Position numbers and translations under genes: made by a program. A stretch of 64,000 nt of DNA, from the NCBI GenBank assembly GCA_016720925.1, contig JADKJR010000005.1, positions 186,001 to 250,000 on the forward strand. Reading direction: 5' to 3'. The notes beneath the pieces were generated by a model. The model made no database searches. It worked only from the letters and a program-made list of their open reading frames with translations, and was not told the origin of the DNA. The DNA comes from Betaproteobacteria bacterium. Lineage in GTDB: Bacteria; Pseudomonadota; Gammaproteobacteria; Burkholderiales; Usitatibacteraceae. Positions 47,997 through 57,292 of this stretch are shown here, one piece after another; position 1 is the stretch's first letter, and every line of letters starts with the position of its first letter.

Positions 47997-48524
47997 TCAC
48001 CAAGCGTCTGCTGGTTTCAGCTCGCGCAGATAGCGCTCGGCGTTCGCGACGTAATGTTGCGATATCCAGCGGATCATTTTTACTTCATCGTCCTGAAGCT
48101 GGCGGATGACCCGGCCCGGCGAACCGAGCACCAATGAACGATCGGGGATCACTTTGCCTTCGGGAACCAGGGAATTCGCGCCGATCAGGCATTCGCGGCC
48201 AATGACGGCGCGATTCAGCACGACGGCTTTGATGCCGATGAGCGAGCCTTCTTTCACCGTACAGCCATGCAACATCGCCAAATGGCCGACGCTCACGTCA
48301 TTTTCCAGCAGCAGCGGTACGCCTTCATCCGAGTGCAATACCGAACCATCCTGGATGTTGACGTTTTCACCCAGTGTGATGCGGTCGTTATCACCGCGAA
48401 TTACCACGCTCCACCAGACGCTGGTATTTTTGCCCAGCACCACGTTTCCCACCACCGCCGCATTGGCGGCGATGTAATTGTTGCCCTGGAGTTGCGGCGT
48501 GAAGGCGCCAAGAGAATAAATCAT
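47997..48524 (-). CDS. Gamma-carbonic-anhydrase-family protein
   Basis: Left-handed beta-helix protein of 175 residues with hexapeptide repeats (VVGNVVLGKN, GDNDRITLGENVNIQDGSVLHSDEG) and the zinc histidines in LHSD and GHLAMLHGC. ATG 48524 has GAGGAA 5 bases upstream. It belongs to the YrdA-type branch; whether it hydrates CO2 is uncertain. Confidence 0.92.
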   Translation of the reverse strand: MIYSLGAFTPQLQGNNYIAANAAVVGNVVLGKNTSVWWSVVIRGDNDRITLGENVNIQDGSVLHSDEGVPLLLENDVSVGHLAMLHGCTVKEGSLIGIKAVVLNRAVIGRECLIGANSLVPEGKVIPDRSLVLGSPGRVIRQLQDDEVKMIRWISQHYVANAERYLRELKPADAW

Positions 48525-48624
48525 GTTTTCCTCAAACAATAACGAATCTGGTACTTCGTTGCGGACCGCGCTAGCCTTAGCCAGAGAATTGACATCTCAC
48601 CTGGCATATCAAAAATAGGAATAT

Positions 48625-48694
48625 GTAAACGCAAGCACTGGCGCGCCTCTTCAGGCATTTATCGCCTGTAAAGCCCGCCGATGCTAGAGTTTCA
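48625..48694. repeat. Long palindromic repeat, copy 5
   Basis: Left arm GTAAACGCAAGCACTGGCGC then GCCTCTT; centre CAGGCATTTATCGCCTG; right arm AAGCCCGCCGATGCTAGAGT then TTCAC. It lies 20 bases after the argB stop and may end that transcript. Confidence 0.7.
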
Positions 48695-48714
48695 CCTTTT
48701 ATTGAATATTTCTG

Positions 48715-49725
48715 CTACCGGCCCTGCCCGCGATTCGCACTTGCGCCGCGAATCAACGTGCCAACACCTTCGCTGGTCAGCACCTCCAGCAGCAATGCAT
48801 GTGGTACACGACCATCGATGATATGTGCCGTCTTCACGCCATTCTTCACGGCATCGAGCGCGCAATCCACTTTCGGCAACATTCCGCCGGAAATGGTGCC
48901 ATCCGCAATGAGTTCGGCCACCTTGGCCGCCGTCAGGCCGGTGAGGATCTTGCCTTTTTTGTCCAGCACACCCGCGGTGTTGGTAAGCAGGATGAGTTTT
49001 TCGGCCTGCAATGCGATCGCTATTTTGCCCGCGACAATATCGGCATTGATGTTGTATGCCGTCCCCTTCTCGTCAACGCCGAGCGGGGCAATAACCGGAA
49101 TGAAATCTTCGGTATCGAGCAGGTCGATGATGCCGGTATCGATCTTCACGACCTCGCCAACAAGGCCAAGGTCAATTTTCTTGCGCTTGTCTTCCTTCGA
49201 TGGAATGGTCATCTTGCGGGCGTGGATGAAGTTGCCGTCCTTGCCCGTCAGGCCGACCGCCTTGCCGCCCGCCTTGTTGATGAGGGTAACGATTTCCTGA
49301 TTGACCAGTCCACCCAGCACCATTTCCACGACGTCGAGCGTTTCGTCGTCAGTGACACGCATTCCCTGAATGAATTGTCCCTGCTTGCCGATTTTCTCGA
49401 GGATACGGTTGATCTGCGGCCCGCCGCCGTGTACCACGACCGGGTTCATGCCAATCAGTTTCAGGAGCGTGATGTCTTCGGCGAAATCTTCCTGCAACGA
49501 TGTCTCCGTCATCGCGTTGCCACCGTACTTGATGACGATGTTTTTATCCCAGAAACGCTGGATATACGGCAGCGCCTCGACCAGTACGTCAGCTTTCTGT
49601 GCGGCCGACAACCGCGGATGCGCGATCGCCGCGGCCGCGTGCGCGACGGCCTTCCTGGCCGCAGCGGGAGGCTTCGATTCCTTGGGGGTTTTGGCCGCCG
49701 ATTTGGCAACGGATTTTTTGGGCAT
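48715..49725 (-). CDS. argB: Acetylglutamate kinase with basic N-terminal extension
   Basis: Phosphorylates N-acetylglutamate in arginine synthesis. The kinase body starts near residue 38 (LSAAQKADVLVEALPYIQRF) and shows IVIKYGGNAM, VVHGGGPQIN, LVNQEIVTLINKAGG, YNINADIVAGKIA and SGGMLPKVDCAL. The extra N-terminus (about 37 residues, MPKKSVAKSAAKTPKESKPP...) is Lys/Ala/Pro-rich, like a histone tail, and unusual for ArgB. AAGGAG lies about 10 bases before the ATG. It follows gpsA by 48 bases. Confidence 0.95.
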   Translation of the reverse strand: MPKKSVAKSAAKTPKESKPPAAARKAVAHAAAAIAHPRLSAAQKADVLVEALPYIQRFWDKNIVIKYGGNAMTETSLQEDFAEDITLLKLIGMNPVVVHGGGPQINRILEKIGKQGQFIQGMRVTDDETLDVVEMVLGGLVNQEIVTLINKAGGKAVGLTGKDGNFIHARKMTIPSKEDKRKKIDLGLVGEVVKIDTGIIDLLDTEDFIPVIAPLGVDEKGTAYNINADIVAGKIAIALQAEKLILLTNTAGVLDKKGKILTGLTAAKVAELIADGTISGGMLPKVDCALDAVKNGVKTAHIIDGRVPHALLLEVLTSEGVGTLIRGASANRGQGR

Positions 49726-49773
49726 GATGTGGAGGCTCCTTGGGAAAATGTGGAGAAGTTTTTCTTAATGAAT

Positions 49774-50757
49774 CTAGCGAACTTCGGTACGGGCTTCACG
49801 CGATAGCAGGCGCTTGACGGTTTCGCGCGGGTTGGCGTTTTCAAACAATACCGCATTCACGGCAGCGGTGATCGGCATGTCGACTTGATGCGACACCGCA
49901 AGCTTCAGCGCGGTCTGCGCGGAGTTCACGCCCTCGGCGACATGGCCGAGTTCGGCGAGAATGACATCGAGCGTCTTGCCTTCCGCGAGTTTGATGCCCA
50001 CCGTGCGATTGCGTGAAAGATCGCCGGTCGCCGTGAGTACAAGGTCGCCCAGCCCGGTCAGCCCCATGAAGGTTTCCGCCTTGCCGCCCATTGCCACACC
50101 GAGTCGCACCATCTCGGCAAGTCCGCGCGTGATAAGCGCGGCGCGCGCATTCGTCCCAAGTTTCATCCCGTCACAAATGCCGGCCGCAATCGCCATCACA
50201 TTCTTGAGCGCACCGCCCAGTTCAACACCTATCAGGTCATCGCTCGAGTAAATTCGCAACGCCGGGCCATTCAGTTCTGCTGCCATGCTTTGCGCAAAGG
50301 CGAAATCATTCGCGGCCAGCGTCAGCGCACACGGCAGGCCCCGGGCGACTTCCAACGCGAAACTTGGGCCGCTTAGCGCGCCATACAGGGTACCCGGCGG
50401 CATCAGTTCGGCGACGATCTCATGGGGAAGTTTTCCGCTCGCCCTGTCAAAACCCTTGCATGCCCACAGAATCGGTGCATGGGCGGGTTTCGCGAGAGTC
50501 AATACTTCTGTCAGGCTACCCGTGGGAGTGACAATCAGGACGAGATCCACGCCCGATAACGCCGCCGCCAATTGTGGGACGATATTCAGAGTTTCGGGTA
50601 GCGCCACATCGGGGAGATAGCGGCGATTGCGGCGTTCACGCGCGAGCACCTCCAACTGCGCGGGATCACGGCCCCAAAGCGATACGGCATGCCGGCCGGA
50701 AAATGAAATGGCCAATGCCGTACCCCACGCGCCAGCCCCCAGCACAGCAATCTTCAC
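49774..50757 (-). CDS. gpsA: Glycerol-3-phosphate dehydrogenase [NAD(P)+]
   Basis: Makes glycerol-3-phosphate for phospholipid synthesis. The N-terminal nucleotide motif is KIAVLGAGAWGTALA; further on WACKGFDRASGKLPHEI, SGPSFALEVARGLPCALT, ELGGALKNVMAIAAGICDGMKLG (catalytic lysine), GLTGLGDLVLTATGDLSRNRTVG and AEGVNSA. Full length, 327 residues. It lies in the minus-strand run from rhodanese to argB. Confidence 0.97.
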   Translation of the reverse strand: MKIAVLGAGAWGTALAISFSGRHAVSLWGRDPAQLEVLARERRNRRYLPDVALPETLNIVPQLAAALSGVDLVLIVTPTGSLTEVLTLAKPAHAPILWACKGFDRASGKLPHEIVAELMPPGTLYGALSGPSFALEVARGLPCALTLAANDFAFAQSMAAELNGPALRIYSSDDLIGVELGGALKNVMAIAAGICDGMKLGTNARAALITRGLAEMVRLGVAMGGKAETFMGLTGLGDLVLTATGDLSRNRTVGIKLAEGKTLDVILAELGHVAEGVNSAQTALKLAVSHQVDMPITAAVNAVLFENANPRETVKRLLSREARTEVR

Positions 50758-50772
50758 CGCACGCGCACCACG

Positions 50773-51273
50773 TCAGCCGCCCCAGACTTGAACGCTGCGC
50801 ACAAACCCACTCTGGCCATCGCGATGACGGACGGGTATCCAGCCATCGGCAGCGGGGCCGGTCAATTCCAGCAGAACGCTGCGTTGCGCTTCAAATACCA
50901 CTAACGCAGCGAGGGAAGGTTTCGCGCGAATTTCGGCGGATTTTGCCGTGACCTGCACGTAGCGCCTGTCGCCGAGCGCCCCATTTTCCACCCAGCCAAT
51001 GGCGCCGTCCGCATCGCGGACCTTGGTCCATTTATCCAGTTTGACGAGTACTTCCAGCGGATAGTGGCGCGACAGCACGAATATCTTGTCGGCTTTATTG
51101 GAGAGACCGTCATAGAGGATCGCAGGCTTGTCCCCAATGGCGATATAGAGCGCGGCAGCCGTGGCTGCCACTGGCGGCGGCATGACGGGCGCCTGGGCAA
51201 ACATCTCCGTTGGTACCAAACAAAACGCCGCCAAGCATGTGGCGGCGCTTCGAATTGTCATGAATGTGCTCAT
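50773..51273 (-). CDS. Exported SH3b-domain protein
   Basis: Signal peptide (cleavage near MFAQAPV) and two bacterial SH3-like stretches, KIFVLSRHYPLEVLVKLDKWTKVRD and SAEIRAKPSLAALVVFEAQ...GWIPVRHRDGQSGFVR. It probably binds peptidoglycan or other envelope ligands. It starts 41 bases after secB and ends 15 bases before gpsA. The start may be 51273 or 51261. Confidence 0.82.
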   Translation of the reverse strand: MSTFMTIRSAATCLAAFCLVPTEMFAQAPVMPPPVAATAAALYIAIGDKPAILYDGLSNKADKIFVLSRHYPLEVLVKLDKWTKVRDADGAIGWVENGALGDRRYVQVTAKSAEIRAKPSLAALVVFEAQRSVLLELTGPAADGWIPVRHRDGQSGFVRSVQVWGG

Positions 51274-51332
51274 GACGATATTGTGCATCAATTGCAGCGA
51301 ATCAGCCTGATACGCGGGCCGAATTTGTCAAC

Positions 51333-51827
51333 CTAGTGCGTAACGGCAGGCGCAACGGCAGGCGTCGCCGGGGCTCCGGCGGCTTGCTGCGCCTCGTGCT
51401 GTTTTTGCGCCTGATAGAGCGCTTCAAAATTCACCGGGTTCAGCAATACGGGCGGGAAACCGGCGCGTACGATGGCATCAGACACCGTCTCACGAACATA
51501 CGGGTACAGGATGTTCGGATTGCCAATTCCGAGAATCGGATCAAGGTCGGAATCCGGCACATTGCGAATCGCGAAAATGCCGGCCTGATTGGCTTCGACC
51601 AGGAACATGGTTTTTTCGCCTATCTTTGCGGTAACCGTCAGCGTCAGTTCGGTCTGGAACACGCCTTCATCGACTTTCATCGAAGTATGGTGAAGTTGCA
51701 CATCGACGTTCGGCGCTTCACGCTCCAGGAAAATCTGCGGCGCATTGGGAATTTCCAGCGACAGGTCTTTAACGTATATTTTTTCGATGGAATAAACGGG
51801 CTGGTTCTGTTCGGTTGCGTCAGTCAT
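51333..51827 (-). CDS. secB: Protein-export chaperone SecB
   Basis: Cytosolic export chaperone that keeps precursors unfolded for SecA. Recognised by YVKDLSLEIPNAP, LTLTVTAKIGEKTMFLVEANQAGIF and LYPYVRETVSDAIVRAGFPPVLLNPVNFEALY. Length 164 with an Ala/Pro-rich tail. Usual betaproteobacterial neighbourhood with grxC and gpsA. Confidence 0.97.
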   Translation of the reverse strand: MTDATEQNQPVYSIEKIYVKDLSLEIPNAPQIFLEREAPNVDVQLHHTSMKVDEGVFQTELTLTVTAKIGEKTMFLVEANQAGIFAIRNVPDSDLDPILGIGNPNILYPYVRETVSDAIVRAGFPPVLLNPVNFEALYQAQKQHEAQQAAGAPATPAVAPAVTH

Positions 51828-51878
51828 CTCTTTTCCTTGGTAAGTTTTCTTCTAACTGGTAACGGGTGATTCAAGAAA

Positions 51879-52136
51879 CTATGCGGCCAACAAAGGGACG
51901 AGGCCGCCTGCCCGGTCCAGCGCTGACAGGTCATCAAAACCGCCCACATGTTTTTCGCCAATGTAAATCTGTGGCACGGTACGGCGGCCGGTCTTCTCCA
52001 TCATTTCATCGCGCTTCACCGGATCGAGGTCAATGCGAATTTTCTCGATGTCCGTCACGCCTTTCGATGCAAGCAATCGCTCGGCCATCTGGCAGTACGG
52101 GCACACCCCTGTCGAGTACATGGTGACTTTGGCCAT
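51879..52136 (-). CDS. grxC: Glutaredoxin 3
   Basis: An 85-residue glutaredoxin with active site CPYC, RTVPQIYIG and HVGGFDDLSALD (glutathione binding). Start at 52136 (MAKVTMYSTG), 5 bases after the rhodanese gene, so the two are co-transcribed. Confidence 0.96.
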   Translation of the reverse strand: MAKVTMYSTGVCPYCQMAERLLASKGVTDIEKIRIDLDPVKRDEMMEKTGRRTVPQIYIGEKHVGGFDDLSALDRAGGLVPLLAA

Positions 52137-52141
52137 GGTAG

Positions 52142-52555
52142 TTATTTTTCGACCGGCAGGCTGGCCTGCTGCCATGCACCGAAGCCACCGGCAAGTTGAT
52201 AGACGTCCGCAAATCCGCGCTGCTTCAGGAGGCGCGCCGCCGAACCCGAGCGATTGGTGGTTCGGCAGGTAACAATTACCGGCTTGTCTTTGAACTTGTT
52301 GATCTCGTCCAGGCGCTTATCGATTTCCGCGAGCGGAATATTCTTCGATTTGGGGATGCGTCCCCCGTTAAACTCACTATTGTCCCGAACATCAAGTACC
52401 AGCGCATTGCCGGTGTTCATGAGGCGCGTTGCTTCCAATGTACCGATTTCCCGTGAGCCGCCCATCATTTTGCCGATTGTCGGCCAGACCAGCATCACGC
52501 CACTCAGGATGAATAGCAGCACCAGCATGATATTTTGTGAAATGAATTCGTACAT
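52142..52555 (-). CDS. Membrane-anchored rhodanese
   Basis: A 137-residue protein with an N-terminal membrane helix (NIMLVLLFILSGVMLVWPTIG) and a rhodanese domain: LVLDVRDNSEFNGGRIPKSKNIP and the active-site loop CRTTNRSG with catalytic Cys. Start at 52555 (MYEFISQN). It heads the grxC - secB - gpsA run and is divergent from gpmA. Confidence 0.92.
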   Translation of the reverse strand: MYEFISQNIMLVLLFILSGVMLVWPTIGKMMGGSREIGTLEATRLMNTGNALVLDVRDNSEFNGGRIPKSKNIPLAEIDKRLDEINKFKDKPVIVTCRTTNRSGSAARLLKQRGFADVYQLAGGFGAWQQASLPVEK

Positions 52556-52742
52556 GAACCGCAATTCTGAAAGTGGCGAAGATTGTGAACGGCGGCGCAG
52601 GAAATGGCGCCGCATAAAGCGTTCGTCGAAAACCTGATATTTTACCAACAAGTTGTCGCAAAATCCCCGTTTTTCCGCAATTTCCACCCAGCGAAGAAAT
52701 GCGGGATAAATTCCTTGAAATCAACCCCTAAGCACTTATCCC

Positions 52743-53507
52743 ATGAAAAAACTCGTTTTGATGCGCCACGGCGAAAGCGCCTGGAATCTGGACAACCGCT
52801 TCACCGGCTGGACAGATATTGATTTGACTGAAAAAGGTATTCAAGAGGCCATCCATGCAGGGCGGCTGCTCAAACAGGAACGGCTGGACTTTGATCTGGC
52901 CTACACCTCTCTGTTGACTCGCGCCATCCGCACGCTATGGATCGCACAGGAGGAGCTCGACCGGCGCTGGATCCCGGTGGTCAAGCATTGGCGTCTCAAC
53001 GAGCGGCACTATGGAGCCCTGCAGGGCCTCAACAAAGCCGAAACCGCCGCCAAGTTTGGTGAACAACAAGTTCTTGCCTGGCGGCGAAGCTACGATGTTC
53101 CACCTCCGGCCTTGTCCACTGACGACGACCGCCATCCCTCAAAAGACTTGCGATATGCATCGCTGCTGCCGGAAGAATTACCATTGACCGAATGCCTCAA
53201 GGATACGGTTAACCGCGTCGTGCCCTATTGGCAAATGGAAATTGCGCCGCAGATTCGCGCCGGCCGGAATGTCATCGTCGCGGCGCATGGGAACAGTCTG
53301 CGCGCACTCATCAAGCACCTCGATCATGTTTCGGACGAACAAATTGTGGGACTCAATATTCCGACGGCGGTGCCGCTCGTGTATGAGCTGACCGACGAAC
53401 TCAAACCGATGCGCAGTTACTACCTGGGAGATCAGGCAGAAGTTGCGAAAGCACAGGCGGCCGTGGCCGCCCAGGGGCGCGCGTCAGGTGTGGCAGGCAA
53501 AACTTGA
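52743..53507 (+). CDS. gpmA: 2,3-bisphosphoglycerate-dependent phosphoglycerate mutase
   Basis: Glycolytic mutase, 254 residues. Catalytic histidine in LMRHGESAWN, then NRFTGWTDIDLTEKG, LNERHYGALQGLNKAETA, second histidine in VAAHGNSLRALIKHL and the IPTAVPLVYEL end region. Divergent from the rhodanese-grxC-secB run. Confidence 0.97.
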   Translation: MKKLVLMRHGESAWNLDNRFTGWTDIDLTEKGIQEAIHAGRLLKQERLDFDLAYTSLLTRAIRTLWIAQEELDRRWIPVVKHWRLNERHYGALQGLNKAETAAKFGEQQVLAWRRSYDVPPPALSTDDDRHPSKDLRYASLLPEELPLTECLKDTVNRVVPYWQMEIAPQIRAGRNVIVAAHGNSLRALIKHLDHVSDEQIVGLNIPTAVPLVYELTDELKPMRSYYLGDQAEVAKAQAAVAAQGRASGVAGKT

Positions 53508-53548
53508 GCGTCATCGGCATGTCGGGATGAATATTTCCCGCCGCCGGA

Positions 53549-54793
53549 ATGGCTGATATCAAACCAATCGACGTGCAGCAGGGCAATGTTTCGATCCGGA
53601 AGATCGGGGCGACCCTTGCGTTTGCGCTCGCCTTTGTATCCGGCGTCGCGCAAGCAGACAAGCAGCAGGAACTGCGACAACTGCGTGAACGCATCCAAAA
53701 GCTCCAAAGCGATCTCGTCAAAAGCGAAGAATCGCGTTCCGAAGCGGCGGACGCACTAAAAACCTCGGAAAAAGCAATCAGCGAGGTAAATCGAAATCTG
53801 GTGGCGTTGGGCCTCGAGCAAGCACAGATTTCGCAAAGCCTGGCAGACCTGAATCGGCGCATCGAGGGCATACGCGCGGATGCGGCACAGCAACAGGAGT
53901 TGCTTGATCGCATGGTTCGTCACCAGTACATGCATGGCAACACCGACGGACTTCGCCTTCTGCTTGAGGGCAAGGATGTCTCGGAGGTCGAGCGGCAGAT
54001 GCACTATTTCGGCTATGTCTCAAAAATGCGTGCGGTGCTGATCGGCCGGCTGAGAAAAAGCGCCGCCAGCCTGGCAGAGCTTGAGCTTGCGACCCGTCAG
54101 AAGCAGCAAGATCTGGCGGCCAACGCAAACGAACAGCGGAAGGCCCGCGGCACACTGCAGGCTGAACGCCTGGCAAGGCAAAAGATGTTTGTACGTATCA
54201 AGGCAGACATATCCAAGGGACGCCGCGAGATCGGGCGCCTTAAACGGGATGAAGATCGCTTGGGCAAGTTGATCGAACAACTGGCCAAAGCTATTGCCAG
54301 GAATCGCGAGGAACGACGGAACGACGGCAAGCCGGGCGGCATTCCGCGCAAAGGTGAGGCCGTTGAAAACGTGGCCGATGGCTCATTCGCAGGGCGCGCC
54401 TTTCAGACATTGAAGGGCAAATTAAAGTTGCCGGTGCGAGGGGAACTTCGGGGACGCTTTGGCAGCCCAAGGGAGGATGGCGGCGTAACATGGAAAGGTC
54501 TGTTCATCAAGGCTGATAACGGGCATGCCGTGCATGCCGTCGCCGATGGGCAGGTGGTGTACGCGGATTGGCTGCGGGGATTTGGCAATTTGCTGATTGT
54601 CGATCACGGCAGTGGCTACATGAGTTTGTATGGCAACAACGAAAGCCTGCTGAAAAATGTCGGTGATGCGACGCAAAGCGGTGAAACCGTCGCGTCCGTC
54701 GGCTCTTCGGGCGGCGCTTTGGAATCGGGTGTATATTTTGAATTACGCCATGAAGGCAAGCCATTTGACCCGATGAGGTGGGTCGGAAAATAG
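53549..54793 (+). CDS. envC: Murein hydrolase activator EnvC
   Basis: Periplasmic activator of division amidases. Signal peptide (cleavage near VAQADK), long coiled coil (about 37-270) and a C-terminal LytM (M23) domain. The metal ligands of active LytM enzymes are absent, with VDHGSGYMSLYGNNE and SSGGALESGVYFELRHEGK in the family places, which is normal for EnvC. The gene order gpmA - envC - ctpA is common in this group. Confidence 0.93.
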   Translation: MADIKPIDVQQGNVSIRKIGATLAFALAFVSGVAQADKQQELRQLRERIQKLQSDLVKSEESRSEAADALKTSEKAISEVNRNLVALGLEQAQISQSLADLNRRIEGIRADAAQQQELLDRMVRHQYMHGNTDGLRLLLEGKDVSEVERQMHYFGYVSKMRAVLIGRLRKSAASLAELELATRQKQQDLAANANEQRKARGTLQAERLARQKMFVRIKADISKGRREIGRLKRDEDRLGKLIEQLAKAIARNREERRNDGKPGGIPRKGEAVENVADGSFAGRAFQTLKGKLKLPVRGELRGRFGSPREDGGVTWKGLFIKADNGHAVHAVADGQVVYADWLRGFGNLLIVDHGSGYMSLYGNNESLLKNVGDATQSGETVASVGSSGGALESGVYFELRHEGKPFDPMRWVGK

Positions 54794-54843
54794 GCGGTGC
54801 CGTGCGTTTTTCGTTGGCAAGCATGTAAACCATTGAGGTCAGG

Positions 54844-56445
54844 ATGAGCAACACGTTGAGCAATCGTATGAAAGCGGCGGGACTGGTCGGCATGGGTGGT
54901 ATTGCCGGGGTGCTGCTCAGCCTCAATTTTTCGGCCGTGGCCGAGCGGCAAAGCACGACGCTAAACCTGCCTATCGAGGAAGTTCGCATGCTGTCGGAGG
55001 TGTTCGGACGCATCAAGAGCGACTACGTTGAAGCGGTGGACGACAAGCGGCTGATCAAGGAAGCCATCAACGGCATGTTGACGGGCCTGGATCCGCATTC
55101 GGCGTTTCTTGATGCAGACGCCTACAAAGAAATGCAAACCACCACTACCGGCACGTTCGGTGGCCTTGGTATCGAAGTGGGCGTGGAAGATGGTTTTGTC
55201 AAGGTCATTTCACCCATTGATGATACCCCTGCATATCGGGCGGGAATCAAATCCGGTGACTTCATCATTAAAGTCGATGAGACCAGTTTGCGAGGGCTTT
55301 CATTGACGGAGGCGGTCAAGCGCATGCGCGGCGAGGCTGGAACCGAAGCCGTCCTGACAATCCTGCGTCGCGGCGAAGCCAAGGAATTGGTGTTCAACGT
55401 CAAGCGAGCCAAGATTGAAATTCAGAGCGTACGTTCGCGCACTCTGGACCCCGGATATGCAGTAATTCGCCTTACCCAATTTGAAGAGGCAACCGGTGAA
55501 AAACTGGTCCGCGCAGTCAATGATGTGTACAAACAAAATGGTGGCAGCCTCAAGGGTCTGATACTTGATTTGCGCAACGATCCGGGTGGATTGCTCAATG
55601 CCGCCGTTGCGGTGTCCGCCGCTTTCCTGCCAAAGGACGCACTAGTGGTGTACACCGACGGTCGTGTTGAGGACGCAAAGATGCGACTGCATGCGCGCAA
55701 GGAAAATTATCTGCGTAATGCGAGTCGCGAGGACTATCTTGCAAAGCTGCCATTGTCCATCAAGAATGTACCGCTGATCGTGCTCGTGAACAACGGTACG
55801 GCGTCAGCGTCGGAAATCGTTGCGGGTGCGCTGCAGGATCACAAGCGCGCGAGCGTGATGGGTTCGCAAACTTTCGGCAAAGGCTCAGTCCAGACGATTC
55901 TGCCTCTGGGGAACAATAGTGCAATCAAGCTGACGACGGCGCGGTACTACACGCCCAATGGCCGTTCAATACAGGCCAAGGGTATTGCGCCAGACGTTGC
56001 CGTGGATGATGGGTCGCAGCGTATGTCCATGCGAGAAGCCGATCTTGAGCGTCACTTGGTGGGTGACGACGAAAAGAAAGCAGCTGACGCGTTGAAAACA
56101 AAGTTGGAAAAGCTAAACATGCCACCGGACATTGTTCCGCCGGACAAGAACCTGAAGAACATGCCAATCAGCGGCCTTCCTGGCGCGGACGGCAAAACAG
56201 CCGGCGCGAGTGTCAATGCCGCTGTTATAAAGGGCTCAAAATCTTCGGCCCCAGAGGCTGAACAGAAGCCGGTTGAATACACCGCGCTAAATGGCAGCGA
56301 TGGAAAGCCAATCGACTTTGTCCTTCAGCAGGCACTCAATCAATTGAAGGGGCTGCCAGTTGCGTCGAGTCCGCGTGCACTCGTCGCCAACGCAGGCAAT
56401 GCGGTGACGAAGGCCGTGCCAAAGGCAATCGAACCCAAGAAGTGA
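54844..56445 (+). CDS. ctpA: C-terminal processing peptidase (S41)
   Basis: Periplasmic serine protease. N-terminal anchor (about 15-35), a PDZ domain (GTFGGLGIEVGVEDGFVKVISP), and a Ser/Lys dyad in NNGTASASEIVAGAL and SQTFGKGSVQ. LDLRNDPGGLLNAAV is the usual substrate-cleft motif. The 533-residue length includes a tail of about 120 residues. It follows envC and probably trims envelope proteins or peptidoglycan enzymes. Confidence 0.95.
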   Translation: MSNTLSNRMKAAGLVGMGGIAGVLLSLNFSAVAERQSTTLNLPIEEVRMLSEVFGRIKSDYVEAVDDKRLIKEAINGMLTGLDPHSAFLDADAYKEMQTTTTGTFGGLGIEVGVEDGFVKVISPIDDTPAYRAGIKSGDFIIKVDETSLRGLSLTEAVKRMRGEAGTEAVLTILRRGEAKELVFNVKRAKIEIQSVRSRTLDPGYAVIRLTQFEEATGEKLVRAVNDVYKQNGGSLKGLILDLRNDPGGLLNAAVAVSAAFLPKDALVVYTDGRVEDAKMRLHARKENYLRNASREDYLAKLPLSIKNVPLIVLVNNGTASASEIVAGALQDHKRASVMGSQTFGKGSVQTILPLGNNSAIKLTTARYYTPNGRSIQAKGIAPDVAVDDGSQRMSMREADLERHLVGDDEKKAADALKTKLEKLNMPPDIVPPDKNLKNMPISGLPGADGKTAGASVNAAVIKGSKSSAPEAEQKPVEYTALNGSDGKPIDFVLQQALNQLKGLPVASSPRALVANAGNAVTKAVPKAIEPKK

Positions 56446-56452
56446 TCATGCC

Positions 56453-57292
56453 GTGGCGCTGCTGTCGCCGCCTTCTGTGGGGACACGAGGTGAGGTGGTG
56501 CCTTTGAACGACAATGACCTCCTGCGGTACAGCCGACATATCCTGCTAAACGAGTTCGGCGTGGAAGGGCAGCAGAAGCTGGCGGAATCCCGCGCGCTGG
56601 TCATTGGTGCTGGTGGCTTGGGCTCGGCAGCGCTGCTATATCTCGCATCGGCAGGCGTAGCGCATATCAGCATCGCCGATGGCGACATCGTGGACCTCAC
56701 CAATTTGCAGCGCCAGATCATCCATCGTGAGGAGACGATCGGTCAGAATAAGGCCAAGTCTGCGGCAGCTGGCATCAAGGCAATTAACTCGGAAATCGCT
56801 GTCGAAGTGATTCCGGAAAGGCTGACTGGCAACACGCTGGAACAGCACGTGGCGGGGGCGCATGTGGTGCTTGACTGCTCGGATAACTTTGCGACACGAC
56901 ATGCCATCAATCAAGCCTGCGTTCGGCACCGAAAGCCGCTGGTTTCAGGTGCAGCCATTCGATTCGATGGACAAATCACCAGCTTCGATCTGCGCATGGA
57001 AAATAGCCCTTGTTACCATTGCCTTTTCCCGGATCAAACGAATGCAGAACACGAACGTTGTGCCACCATGGGTGTCTTCGCGCCGTTGGTCGGCATCATC
57101 GGCACGATGCAGGCAGCAGAAGCAATTCGCCTCGTAGCAAACATTGGAGAATCGTTAATGGGCCGGTTACTCATGCTCGACGCGCGCACGATGACCTGGC
57201 AATCCGTAAATTTCAAACGTGATGTGGAATGCGTGGTTTGTTCGCCCGCACAGACCGCGTCCAGCAAGGAGCATGAATATGCAACGACGTGA
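56453..57292 (+). CDS. ThiF/MoeB-family adenylyltransferase
   Basis: Activates a sulfur-carrier protein by C-terminal adenylation. Seen: RYSRHILLNEFGVEGQ, nucleotide loop GAGGLGSAAL, DLTNLQRQIIH, DCSDNFATRHAIN, conserved Cys in ERCATMGVFAPLVG and zinc pairs CYHC and CVVC. Without a rhodanese domain it cannot be told whether the partner is MoaD or ThiS. Starts are GTG 56453 or GTG 56498. It overlaps the next gene by 14 bases. Confidence 0.92.
   Translation: MALLSPPSVGTRGEVVPLNDNDLLRYSRHILLNEFGVEGQQKLAESRALVIGAGGLGSAALLYLASAGVAHISIADGDIVDLTNLQRQIIHREETIGQNKAKSAAAGIKAINSEIAVEVIPERLTGNTLEQHVAGAHVVLDCSDNFATRHAINQACVRHRKPLVSGAAIRFDGQITSFDLRMENSPCYHCLFPDQTNAEHERCATMGVFAPLVGIIGTMQAAEAIRLVANIGESLMGRLLMLDARTMTWQSVNFKRDVECVVCSPAQTASSKEHEYATT

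Noticed and set aside
48799..49806. 335-codon plus-strand frame over argB
   Set aside because: Shadow of argB; the opposite strand encodes a full, motif-complete acetylglutamate kinase.
53549..54793. EnvC as an active LytM endopeptidase
   Set aside because: Metal-binding residues of the LytM domain are absent, as expected for EnvC activators.
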